This document shows, one piece after another, positions 24,588-32,616 of a DNA stretch of 64,000 nt. The notes beneath the pieces were generated by a model that searched no databases, was not told the origin of the DNA, and worked only from the letters and a program-made list of their open reading frames with translations. This DNA comes from Alistipes sp. (GTDB lineage: Bacteria; Bacteroidota; Bacteroidia; Bacteroidales; Rikenellaceae). The stretch is from contig JAGBCY010000033.1 of assembly GCA_017937765.1 (NCBI GenBank), positions 58,014-122,013 of the forward strand, in the 5' to 3' direction. Position 1 is the stretch's first letter. Every line of letters starts with the position of its first letter. The position numbers were made by a program, and so were the translations under genes.

Positions 24588-25874
24588 ATGACACAAGACA
24601 TTTTCTTAACACTACTAAAACAATTATGCGATCCTTCGACGAGGAATGAGGTTTTTGACAAATTCCTTACGAAGAATCGCTCGATATTCGATCAGGCCAT
24701 CGGCATTATGTACTCTGATCCGAAGTACTCTGAGGTAGATGTAAAGGGCATCTATTATGCTAACTTCTCAAAATTTGTCGTTCACAAATTAGAGAAGGCA
24801 GAGGTTGGTACTACGTTTGAGGAGTGGGTTAGCCGATTAGCAAAAGATAGAGCTAATGAGATTCGCTCGAGCGTGAATAAGGAGCTGATTAAGGTGTTAT
24901 TCCCAAGAGCTGGAAAGGAGAATTGGGATACTACGTGTCGCCTTATACTTGAGGAGTATTCGCATATGTTTAGGAATGTGGCCTACAAGTATTACGACAA
25001 TGCTAAATATAATCGTGATAGAGCCAATATCCCGTTTATTTTGCAAAACTTGTTTTATGAGAAACGAGCGAAAAATCCCCGTGCAATAGTAAGAAAGGAT
25101 GGCAACGGAGAGACTGAAATTCAGGAGAATTTTGATGGCTATATGTATAGAATGATAGCTCATTTTGCAGGTAGGATTCGCCCTGAAGTTGATGCAGAAC
25201 TGGGATGCGATCATTACGATCAGACGGTTCCTGATAAGTCGGAGGATGACGAGATTGATGATATCTATAACATTGGCAATGACGACACGGAGACACCTTC
25301 GCGTTCTGATGTCAAAATCAGGACTCAAGATGATGCCGATATAACGAATGATGAGACCCTCTTGACCGATGATGAGGATTTTGGCGCATCGGTTGAGTTG
25401 ATTGAGAACCTGCTGAAGAAAATGCCCAATCAGGAGCAGGCGGAGTTGATTCGCAAGAGGATATTGTGGAGGCATACATATGAGGAGATGGCATCTGAAG
25501 AGCGCTGTGGTATCGATTATATGCGTACGCGGTTTAATAAGGCTATGGACGCATTTATTAAGGTGTCACTACCTGAGGTTAGAAACAGATGTAAGACTAT
25601 GTTCAAAAAATATGGCCAGTCTCTGACAAATGAGTACCATAAGAGCATCTTAGGTGCCTTCTTTTCAAGCAACCAGAGTATGTCGGAGATTGCAACTTCC
25701 TTTGGCCGTGGCGATAAAGAGTTCTCGGCGGAGTTGGTTCAGGCATATAAGCTTCTAAAGAAGTGCGATAAGAAGAACGAGCAAAAGCATAGAGGTAAGC
25801 GTAAGAACGACGATGAGAAGTACGTCACTGTGGTGTTAGGATGGAAAGACTCTAACGAGGATAGTGAAGAATAA
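24588..25874 (+). CDS. Sigma-factor-like protein with apparently doubled domains
   Basis: A 428-residue protein. Residues 268-330 look like a sigma-70 region 4 helix-turn-helix (LIENLLKKMPNQEQAELIRK, then RHTYEEMASEERCGIDYMRT). Residues about 30-97 resemble region 2 (IYYANF, FEEWVSRLAKDRANEIR), and a similar pattern appears at about 120-200 (FILQNLFYEKR, FDGYMYRMIAHFAGRIR). A second helix-turn-helix-like part lies at 350-392 (SMSEIATSFGRGDKEFSAEL). An acidic linker (210-265) separates the halves. ECF sigma factors are about 200 residues, so this is twice the usual length. The next gene starts 33 bases later and looks anti-sigma-like at its N-terminus. No signal peptide. Confidence 0.65.
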   Translation: MTQDIFLTLLKQLCDPSTRNEVFDKFLTKNRSIFDQAIGIMYSDPKYSEVDVKGIYYANFSKFVVHKLEKAEVGTTFEEWVSRLAKDRANEIRSSVNKELIKVLFPRAGKENWDTTCRLILEEYSHMFRNVAYKYYDNAKYNRDRANIPFILQNLFYEKRAKNPRAIVRKDGNGETEIQENFDGYMYRMIAHFAGRIRPEVDAELGCDHYDQTVPDKSEDDEIDDIYNIGNDDTETPSRSDVKIRTQDDADITNDETLLTDDEDFGASVELIENLLKKMPNQEQAELIRKRILWRHTYEEMASEERCGIDYMRTRFNKAMDAFIKVSLPEVRNRCKTMFKKYGQSLTNEYHKSILGAFFSSNQSMSEIATSFGRGDKEFSAELVQAYKLLKKCDKKNEQKHRGKRKNDDEKYVTVVLGWKDSNEDSEE

Positions 25875-25907
25875 AACATTATTTTTTAATTTAAATATTA
25901 GAAATCT

Positions 25908-26999
25908 ATGATACGTAATCATATATCGAGAGAGCGATTGGACCTTTTCCTTGATGGTAAGGCATCTGCAGTAGAGACATTGGAGATATTGGAAGCGATG
26001 GTTTTCGACCCATCAATCCAGGAGTATATTATTTCATCGCGACGTATGAATCATACGATAGAGTTGAAACGTGACTACGGTGGCTTTATCCCTATCACCC
26101 AATTAGCGGCTGACGATGGCAATAACTTATGTGATATTCAGTGCGAAAGATATCTGCTCGCAAAATATGGTAGGGAGATAACTGAAGAAATGCTAACGAC
26201 CAAGGCTCAGAATAACTATTGGCTGAGAGAAATGGGTACGCCATTGTATAATGTAGGAAAACTTTTAGAGGATAGTAAACTCGTTGTCATTAGAAAGTAT
26301 GATAGCGATATCGACCAATTAAAAAGAGTATTGGAGGGTCTCAATGATGAGCTTGTGCACGATGCTATCGCTATCGTAAACAATAGCATTCTTGTAAATG
26401 GTGAGCCTGAAGATTATTTCGCAGATGAGAACCCGAATCACGCGGTTGTGGTTCTAAGTATCGACAAAGAGAAGGGCGTGGTCGAATTATATAATCCCTC
26501 TACGGGTAATGAAAAAGATGTTTATAGTATAGAGCTCTTTACTCGTGCGTGGGCAGAGTCAAAGAATTATCTTGTGTTGGTTAGAGAAAGAAAGGAAGAG
26601 TATGAATATAGTCCCAATCCTATTGATGTAAGCAATGTGAGCCTATCGCCTGACCTCGAAGAGTTGATCGATACAATTGCAGAAAATGCACATAATGTTT
26701 GGGCAGAAGAGAAAATTAGGAAAGAGCCCGATATTAGGTATGCACCGAAGGATGAAAATGGCAATGAAGTTCCGGGACATAATCACTATTTATTGCCATA
26801 TGCAGAATTGCCACAGGAGGATAGACAGCCAGATATAGATATGGCAACAACGACAATCAAATTGTTGAAGCGTATTGGTTATCGCATTATAAACGTTAAT
26901 AACCTCCATAGGTGTTCAGAGTGTGGCGAGCCTATTGAAATGCACAATCTTTATTGTTCGCATTGCGGTAAGAAGCTTACCTGGGAGGACTTTAAGTGA
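25908..26999 (+). CDS. Anti-sigma-like / C39-like peptidase / RyR / zinc-ribbon fusion
   Basis: A 363-residue, apparently cytoplasmic multidomain protein. Residues 1-50 form a short helical segment (ISRERLDLFLDGKASAVETL) like the N-terminus of anti-sigma factors. Residues 60-225 are a C39-like peptidase with Cys75 (NNLCDIQCERYLL), His178 (NPNHAVVVLSI) and Asn196 (ELYNPSTG). Residues 236-330 are a divergent RyR domain (SPNPIDVSNVSLSP, IAENAHNVWAEEKI, NHYLLPYAELP). The tail is a CxxC-x10-CxxC zinc ribbon (Cys336, 339, 350, 353). It lies directly after the sigma-like gene. I infer that ligand binding to RyR triggers proteolysis that frees or inactivates the sigma-like partner. Confidence 0.8.
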   Translation: MIRNHISRERLDLFLDGKASAVETLEILEAMVFDPSIQEYIISSRRMNHTIELKRDYGGFIPITQLAADDGNNLCDIQCERYLLAKYGREITEEMLTTKAQNNYWLREMGTPLYNVGKLLEDSKLVVIRKYDSDIDQLKRVLEGLNDELVHDAIAIVNNSILVNGEPEDYFADENPNHAVVVLSIDKEKGVVELYNPSTGNEKDVYSIELFTRAWAESKNYLVLVRERKEEYEYSPNPIDVSNVSLSPDLEELIDTIAENAHNVWAEEKIRKEPDIRYAPKDENGNEVPGHNHYLLPYAELPQEDRQPDIDMATTTIKLLKRIGYRIINVNNLHRCSECGEPIEMHNLYCSHCGKKLTWEDFK

Positions 27000-27080
27000 G
27001 ATTGATAGTTTGTGTTGATAACGAATTGTCGGGGATAATATAATTGTCATTGACATAAATTAATCGCAGAATAGGTATTA

Positions 27081-27133
27081 ATGTCCCTAAATGTAGCTCT
27101 ACTATAATGAGAGTAGGTTACATTTAGGGGCAT
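27081..27133 (+). terminator. Hairpin terminator after the fusion gene
   Basis: A long imperfect hairpin: arms ATGTCCCTAAATGTA (27081-27095) and its near complement (27119-27133), with an inner TCTACT/AGAGTA pairing. Nothing else was recognised in the 309-base gap 27000-27308, apart from AT-rich leader sequence before the next gene. Confidence 0.6.
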
Positions 27134-27308
27134 CTTGTGTTCTGCCTTTCCCATAACAGCAAGATGGTCTTATACCTTTATGGGTACATAATTTTGTGTG
27201 TAGAGCTATAGTGTGATACGCTTGATCGCCGGCGTGCTATGTAGATGTGAGCTAGAAATTCTTACAGGTTAAAAAATATTCATAAAAAGTGTAGAATAGC
27301 CGCGATTT

Positions 27309-29123
27309 ATGGCTCTATGTAATAAACGGAAAACTGATAAACATATGAATACAAAGTTACATATCGGACAGATGGTTGGAAGCTATCGTGTAGAGAAGTT
27401 CATAAAGGCCTCTTCGGATAATCGCAGTGAAAGTTATTTTGTAGTTGATGACAATGGCAAAAAGGCACTGATGAAATTGTATAGCAATGACGCAAAAAGC
27501 TGTGCTGCGGAGTATGGCGAAAGGGTGATATTTGCGGGTAACCTCTCTCTTCTTCCAGTGGTAGATAATGGCGAGATTGATGTCGATGGCGTTCCGTATC
27601 ACTATATTGTTCGTGAGTTTGTTGACGGCGAGCGTCTTTCGGATCTCATTAATTGTGGTAAGCGTTACTCTTGGGAGCAAGCTGCTCTTATTATACTTCA
27701 GGTAATGAGTGCGTTGAAACAGCTGCACTCACAGGAACGGGCCGTCATCCACAATGATGTCACTACTCGTAATATTATAATCAAAGAGGACGGGGATAGA
27801 ACTCTGGTTTACGTTATAGGTATGGGTCATTTGTCACGTAGGTGTAATGGTAAGGCAACTTTTTGTACGACAGATTTGAATAATTGGTATCGAGCCCCCG
27901 AGACCTTCAAGGGTATCTATGATGAGCAGTCGGATATATTTTCGGTGGGAGCCGTGCTTTACACGATGATCGAGGGTGTTGAACCGTGGAGTATTACATC
28001 TGAGACTCACGATGTCAATGTAGACAAAAATCTCTTGAAGAGTATTCGTTCGGTGGGTAATGAGATCATTGACCGTATGCACATTACTGAGGCACAGAAG
28101 GCTATCTTAGGCAAGATGATCGCGCTTGATTATGATAAGCGTTACCGTAGCGTCGAAAAGGCTATGAACGATATTGTGAGGGGACGTGTCACAGAGAGTA
28201 TCGATATGACCTTTTCTTGCAGAGAGTTGTCTGGTGACCATAGAAATGAACCTAAGGTTGAGGAGCAATTCGCTGAGGAGAGGATCAAGCCTTGTCGAGG
28301 TGGTGGCTTTGCAGATGTGGCTGGGATGGCAGATGTGAAGCGTATGCTTTATAAGGATGTTATGTTTGTGATGCAGAATAAAGATAAGGTGGATAAGTAT
28401 CGCCTTAAATCTCCCAATGGGGTACTCTTCTATGGACCTCCAGGTTGTGGTAAGACATTCATAGCAGAGAAATTTGCAGAGGAGTCACAGCTAAATTTTA
28501 TGATGGTTAAGGCATCAGACCTGGGAAGTATTTACATTCATGGTACGCAGGGTAAGATAGCTCAATTATTTGCCGAAGCGGCTAAAAAGGCTCCTACGGT
28601 TATATGCTTTGATGAGTTGGACGGTATGGTGCCTAACCGTGCAAACACTAATAACGAGAGTGTGTCGGGTGAAGTCAATGAATTTTTGTGTCAACTTAAC
28701 AATTGTTCAGAGCGAGGAATTTTTGTTATAGGAACATCTAACCGACCCGAGAAGATTGATCCGGCTATTTTGCGCACAGGTCGTCTTGATAAAATGGTTT
28801 ATATTCCTATGCCGGACTTGGAGGCTCGTAAGGAGATGTTCAAGATACAACTCGATGGGCGTTATTGTGATGAGAGTATTAACATTGATGAGTTAGCAAA
28901 ACGTAGTGAAGGTTATGTGGCGAGCGACATTAGCTATATAGTTAATGAGTGTGCCTTAGAGGCTGCTATGTCGGATGTGCCTATTGATCAATCCTTGATT
29001 CTTGGTGAGATTCACAAGGCACGCAGATCTGTCACTTCTGATGATATTGCAGGTTATGAGCGCGTGTGTAAGAAGTTTGAACAGCAGACATCTAATCAGA
29101 CGCGTCGAGTAATAGGTTTTTAA
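27309..29123 (+). CDS. Degenerate Ser/Thr kinase fused to a classical AAA+ ATPase
   Basis: A 604-residue protein. Residues 25-295 have a protein-kinase fold: Lys56 (KALMKLY), catalytic-loop-like VIHNDVTTRNI (HND at 148-150, Asn155), RAPE at 195-198 and SDIFSVGAVLY. The glycine-rich loop is lost, and DFG is replaced by Gly171-Met-Gly, so kinase activity is doubtful. Residues 333-600 are an FtsH/Cdc48-type AAA+ domain: Walker A GPPGCGKT (376-383), Walker B ICFDELDG (Asp435, Glu436), sensor GTSN (Asn478) and arginine fingers Arg489 and Arg492. No zinc protease domain follows. It may remodel the sigma/protease partners. An alternative ATG at 27345 is equally plausible. Confidence 0.85.
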   Translation: MALCNKRKTDKHMNTKLHIGQMVGSYRVEKFIKASSDNRSESYFVVDDNGKKALMKLYSNDAKSCAAEYGERVIFAGNLSLLPVVDNGEIDVDGVPYHYIVREFVDGERLSDLINCGKRYSWEQAALIILQVMSALKQLHSQERAVIHNDVTTRNIIIKEDGDRTLVYVIGMGHLSRRCNGKATFCTTDLNNWYRAPETFKGIYDEQSDIFSVGAVLYTMIEGVEPWSITSETHDVNVDKNLLKSIRSVGNEIIDRMHITEAQKAILGKMIALDYDKRYRSVEKAMNDIVRGRVTESIDMTFSCRELSGDHRNEPKVEEQFAEERIKPCRGGGFADVAGMADVKRMLYKDVMFVMQNKDKVDKYRLKSPNGVLFYGPPGCGKTFIAEKFAEESQLNFMMVKASDLGSIYIHGTQGKIAQLFAEAAKKAPTVICFDELDGMVPNRANTNNESVSGEVNEFLCQLNNCSERGIFVIGTSNRPEKIDPAILRTGRLDKMVYIPMPDLEARKEMFKIQLDGRYCDESINIDELAKRSEGYVASDISYIVNECALEAAMSDVPIDQSLILGEIHKARRSVTSDDIAGYERVCKKFEQQTSNQTRRVIGF

Positions 29124-29150
29124 TACAAATATTTTTAATATGCCGATAAT

Positions 29151-29528
29151 ATGAGAATGATTGAAAAGGTGATGGCTGAGTTGCAGAAACAAGGTTTTGT
29201 GCCTCAGCGCGAGGATGATTGTGTTGTATTCAAGTATCAGATGCTTGGTTACCTCTATTTGGATGACGAGGACGAAGATTATTTTAGTCTGTATGCTCCA
29301 TATATCTTTGAGGTGGGGGAAGATAATCTCGGGGATGTTTATGCGGCTATAAATGCCGTTAACAAAGATATGAAGGTTGTCAAGCTGATGATAAGTGATG
29401 ACCATGTATGGGCTTGTTTTGAAGAGATGCTACCCCATGGGGCCGATTTGGGGGAGATATTGCCTTATGCGATTGCCTCGTTATTCCGCTCTCGTCAGCA
29501 ATTTTATGAGAAACTCAAGGAGGTTTAG
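29151..29528 (+). CDS. Small acidic protein, possibly YbjN/chaperone-like
   Basis: A 125-residue acidic protein: a helix, a strand pair (DDCVVFKYQMLGYLYL), a long helix (GDVYAAINAVNKDMKVVKLM) and a C-terminal helix. The order resembles YbjN or type III chaperone-like folds, but this is judged only by pattern. It starts 27 bases after the kinase-AAA+ gene, the last gene of the plus-strand half of the island, and could be its adaptor or substrate. No signal peptide or membrane segment. Confidence 0.6.
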   Translation: MRMIEKVMAELQKQGFVPQREDDCVVFKYQMLGYLYLDDEDEDYFSLYAPYIFEVGEDNLGDVYAAINAVNKDMKVVKLMISDDHVWACFEEMLPHGADLGEILPYAIASLFRSRQQFYEKLKEV

Positions 29529-29557
29529 TGATGATTGTTCTATGATTACCAAATGAA

Positions 29558-29587
29558 ATATAGGAGTACTGGATGGTACTCCTATAT
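29558..29587. terminator. Bidirectional hairpin terminator
   Basis: A perfect 12-bp stem (29558-29569 with 29576-29587) with core GGAGTAC/GTACTCC lies between the convergent island and surface-lipoprotein units. It marks the right edge of the AT-rich island. Confidence 0.75.
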
Positions 29588-29676
29588 TTGTTGTGTGCAA
29601 AAATCACAAAAAACTCCTGTGCCGCTTGGCACATTGTAACCGCTAAGCACTTTGTCAAGAACGGCGCAATCACGTC

Positions 29677-31002
29677 CTACTCCTTCACGCATCGGAGTAG
29701 GCAACCACCGGCACGGCTACCTTGACTGTTGATCGTGCAATTGTCCGAGTAGAAATAGAGATACGAAGCACTGCCGACGTCGGTTGTCGAGGTCCAGTAG
29801 TAGCCGTTGAGCGTTCTATCATAGCCCCTGCCGTCCGAGATGTTCAGTCGCCCGCCCGCGGGAAGGAACAGACTATTGCCCTCGGAGCCGTTTATGTCGG
29901 TAAACGTGCAACCATAAAGGCCGTCCGACGTCTCCCAACCATATTGTGTAAACTCCACTAACGACCTGAACTCGAACGCCGTAGGTACACGCCAGCCATC
30001 GGGGCACGGATCATAGGTGCAGTTCTTAATCGGGTTTTCGTCGGTGCCGAGATTCCAAAATGCGTTATCGCCCTCCTTGATCCAATCATAGCTATAACGA
30101 CTATCTCCCGACGAGCAGTAGAACGTATCCTTCGCTTCCGAGCCATTCTCTCCCTGCCACATCTCCGCGATATTGGGCTCGGGTTCGCTTGCCGCCTCAT
30201 CGCCCACGTACCCTAATCCCGCTGCGCGCCCCCACTGATACATCTTGCCGTAGGGGTAATGCTCCGCGTGATATCCGCAATTTACGGCCGCCCAAGAGAG
30301 GCCGCGAATGACAACTCCCGGGCCGTGGTTAATGCCATATTCATCGACGTAATCTTTTTCGTTCACCTCTGGGGCTCCATTCTGCGTTATCGTGATCTGT
30401 CGGCTGATTTCGTATGTATCGTTCCACACCGTGATGCTCGACTCGCGGGTACTCTCCTTGTCGTTCGTCGCTACGTTTACAACCATATCGAAGTTGCCGA
30501 TAAGGCCCGTCGATGGGCTTATAGCTATCCAGCCCGATTCGGCGCGGGCATACCATCCACAATTACTCGTTATTCGGATCTGCTTCTCGGCCTCGCGATA
30601 GCCGAAGAGCAGCTCCTCCTCCGAGATGTCGATATAGGGGTCGAAGCCATCCTGTGTGACGGTGAAGCTGATCCTCTTTGTATCGCAATAGAAGTCTACG
30701 CTGCCGGTTCGTGGCTCGCGACTCACGTTCTCATTAACCCTGAAGTGTAGGACTTTGGACTCGTTGTAGAGGCTATCCTTAGGCGTTATTGTTATCCACT
30801 CCACGTCGTTATGCACGCGCCACGTGTGGTTCGCCACGACCTTCACGGCAAACTCGTTTATGGTTGCGTTCACCGCCTTCTCCGAGGGTTCGATCACTAT
30901 GTCATACTCCGGCTCGGGGGCAACGTCCACATCGACGCTGTCGCACGCGACAAGAGCCGCCGTGATGCTCAACATAAGCCCACAAAAGATACTCCTTATC
31001 AT
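29677..31002 (-). CDS. BACON and FISUMP-domain surface lipoprotein
   Basis: A lipoprotein of 441 residues (Cys20, followed by acidic residues as in surface-export signals of Bacteroidota). Two BACON-like beta domains come first (about residues 35-125, 126-215, with WRVHNDVEWITITPKD and GWYARAESGWIAISPSTG). A FISUMP-type domain follows (about 225-441, with WAAVNCGYHAEHYPYGKMYQ, WRVPTAFEFRSLVEF and GYYWTSTTD, ending GGCLLRCVKE). Such proteins often cap fimbriae or bind glycans. The ATG at 31002 is chosen because it gives a proper signal peptide; the open frame extends upstream without one. It is the last gene of the lipoprotein operon. Confidence 0.85.
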   Translation of the reverse strand: MIRSIFCGLMLSITAALVACDSVDVDVAPEPEYDIVIEPSEKAVNATINEFAVKVVANHTWRVHNDVEWITITPKDSLYNESKVLHFRVNENVSREPRTGSVDFYCDTKRISFTVTQDGFDPYIDISEEELLFGYREAEKQIRITSNCGWYARAESGWIAISPSTGLIGNFDMVVNVATNDKESTRESSITVWNDTYEISRQITITQNGAPEVNEKDYVDEYGINHGPGVVIRGLSWAAVNCGYHAEHYPYGKMYQWGRAAGLGYVGDEAASEPEPNIAEMWQGENGSEAKDTFYCSSGDSRYSYDWIKEGDNAFWNLGTDENPIKNCTYDPCPDGWRVPTAFEFRSLVEFTQYGWETSDGLYGCTFTDINGSEGNSLFLPAGGRLNISDGRGYDRTLNGYYWTSTTDVGSASYLYFYSDNCTINSQGSRAGGCLLRCVKE

Positions 31003-31099
31003 ATTCGCTACGTGGTTACACACACTTCTAAATCCAACACTATGGAGGCCGCGTAGCCCCCATAGTGTCAACATTATACGGCATCCGAGAGGTGCGAGA

Positions 31100-31231
31100 T
31101 TATATCTCGCCGCCCTCCTCCATCTCGCCATTGTCGCCGCCTCCGAACCAGTCGTCGCTTGCGAAGAATCCATCCTCGTACTCCACCTCGACAACCTCGA
31201 TCGACGGTCTGCAATATTTCGTCTTAGTCAT
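31100..31231 (-). CDS. 43-residue peptide with EVVEVE-GFFAS motif
   Basis: A short open frame with a conserved opening: MTKTKYCRPSIEVVEVE, then EDGFFAS, followed by an acidic Gly-rich tail. A second peptide (39255-39401) shares the same plan, EVLELEVERGFSAS with a Gly/Asp tail, beside another lipoprotein gene set. The start lies 2 bases after the stop of the upstream fimbrillin-like gene. Similar small genes are common in Bacteroidales fimbrial loci. Function unknown; a structural or a modified-peptide role is possible. Confidence 0.7.
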   Translation of the reverse strand: MTKTKYCRPSIEVVEVEYEDGFFASDDWFGGGDNGEMEEGGEI

Positions 31232-31233
31232 AA

Positions 31234-32613
31234 TTAACCTACAATTACATCCACTCGTTCATTATCCATCGAGCCCTCATCCTCGGTGTCGATCTCGACG
31301 TTGGAGTTATTCTGGCTCGACTCGGTTCTGAAGTTATTAAAATAGTCACGCCACTTCTCGGCCGCCTGATAGTCGTCGACAGCCTCGTCGGCAACCACGA
31401 AGATCAGATCGCCCGCCTGACCAACGAAGACATCGTCGCCCAGCGTCGGTGGAACCATAGGCTTTAGGATCACCTTCACGAGCGTCGTGCACCCGTAGAA
31501 CATCTCGCTCGGTATGGCCTCGATCTGCTGCGGTATGGTTATGGCTTCCAGCCTGTTGCAGTTCTTAAACGAGGGTAACGTCGTGAGCCCGTAGAAGTAC
31601 TCAAGCTCGTTGAAACGCATCACCTCCGACGGTATGGGATACTGCGTCTGATCGGGGAACGATGTCACGCCAGCCACCTCCACCATCGCGAGCCTGCCGT
31701 CGCCGTTGGCATCGAAATGCGTCAGGCAGTACTCCCTCATAGCGTCATCCGCGATAGCGAGGTCGTCGACTAAGAATCCCGCCACGTTGGTGTTGTAGGC
31801 ATAGCCGTTGTTCAACTTTGCCGACGTGAAGGGGGCGGTGAAGCTCGTTACCGAGGTCTCGAGGATCACCTGTCGCTGCATCGCTGCCGATGCGGGTATG
31901 GCTGCATATACCGTCTTTACGCCTGCCGCCGAGGCAGCACTGCCGGGCGATAGGACGATGTTGCCGGTGTGGGGCGTGACGGTGAAGCCCATTCCATCGC
32001 TGCGGTTACCCAGATCGAAGGCGTTAGTCACGTTTGTTAGCGTCACGCGGCTTATCGTCGACGACGATGGGACATCCGAGAGGCCTATCATCACGTAGCT
32101 CATCACAAACGAGAACGACAGCGAGCAGTGGGTAAACGTGGGGCTGTCGGCCACCACGGTCGAGTAGACACATAGTGGCACGGCACCCGTTGTGCCGCGT
32201 TGCGCCGACATATCTATGCTCACGCCCTCGAACTCCACCTCCGCGGTGTTTGTCTCGGCCGGATATAGGTAGCTGATAACGTCGCCCTTGTTCACCGTGC
32301 CACTCACCTCGCCCGAGAAGGTCGTTGTTGTTCCGTTGCCGTCGGCCGTGAGCTGGCCTCCGAGGATCTTTCCCGTGGTGTGGTTTATCACCGATAGCTT
32401 GTCGCCTGCGGCCCACTTTATTCGCACGGTGTACTGCGTCGATGCTCGGGTCGCGCCATCGACATCATCCGTGGGGTTGTCGACGACGGTGAGTTCGGGC
32501 AGCTGAGCCTCGAGCGATATATCAAAGCTCCCGCTTGCCAATGTCGGGTCGGAGGAGTCTTTCTCGCACGACAGTAGCACCAAGAGGAGTGATATGTAGA
32601 GCAGTCGTCTCAT
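31234..32613 (-). CDS. Fimbrillin-like lipoprotein with EF-hand and LRR tail
   Basis: A lipoprotein of 459 residues (Cys16, then EKD). The N-terminal 285 residues have fimbrillin-like features: WAAGDKLSVIN, YLYPAETNTAEVEFEGV, SLSFSFVMSYVMIGL and repeated Ser/Thr-rich strands. An EF-hand/dockerin-like loop (FDANGDGRLAMVEV) follows. The C-terminus has BspA-type leucine-rich repeats (ITIPQQIEAIPSEMFYGCTT, VILKPMVPPTLGDDVF). Fimbrillins are exported as lipoproteins and assembled into type V pili after proteolytic cleavage. It starts 3 bases after the upstream paralogue set, in one operon. Confidence 0.8.
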   Translation of the reverse strand: MRRLLYISLLLVLLSCEKDSSDPTLASGSFDISLEAQLPELTVVDNPTDDVDGATRASTQYTVRIKWAAGDKLSVINHTTGKILGGQLTADGNGTTTTFSGEVSGTVNKGDVISYLYPAETNTAEVEFEGVSIDMSAQRGTTGAVPLCVYSTVVADSPTFTHCSLSFSFVMSYVMIGLSDVPSSSTISRVTLTNVTNAFDLGNRSDGMGFTVTPHTGNIVLSPGSAASAAGVKTVYAAIPASAAMQRQVILETSVTSFTAPFTSAKLNNGYAYNTNVAGFLVDDLAIADDAMREYCLTHFDANGDGRLAMVEVAGVTSFPDQTQYPIPSEVMRFNELEYFYGLTTLPSFKNCNRLEAITIPQQIEAIPSEMFYGCTTLVKVILKPMVPPTLGDDVFVGQAGDLIFVVADEAVDDYQAAEKWRDYFNNFRTESSQNNSNVEIDTEDEGSMDNERVDVIVG

Positions 32614-32616
32614 AGG

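Noticed and set aside
30960-31194. Extended N-terminus of the FISUMP lipoprotein
   Set aside because: The extension overlaps the 43-residue peptide gene and would bury the signal peptide.
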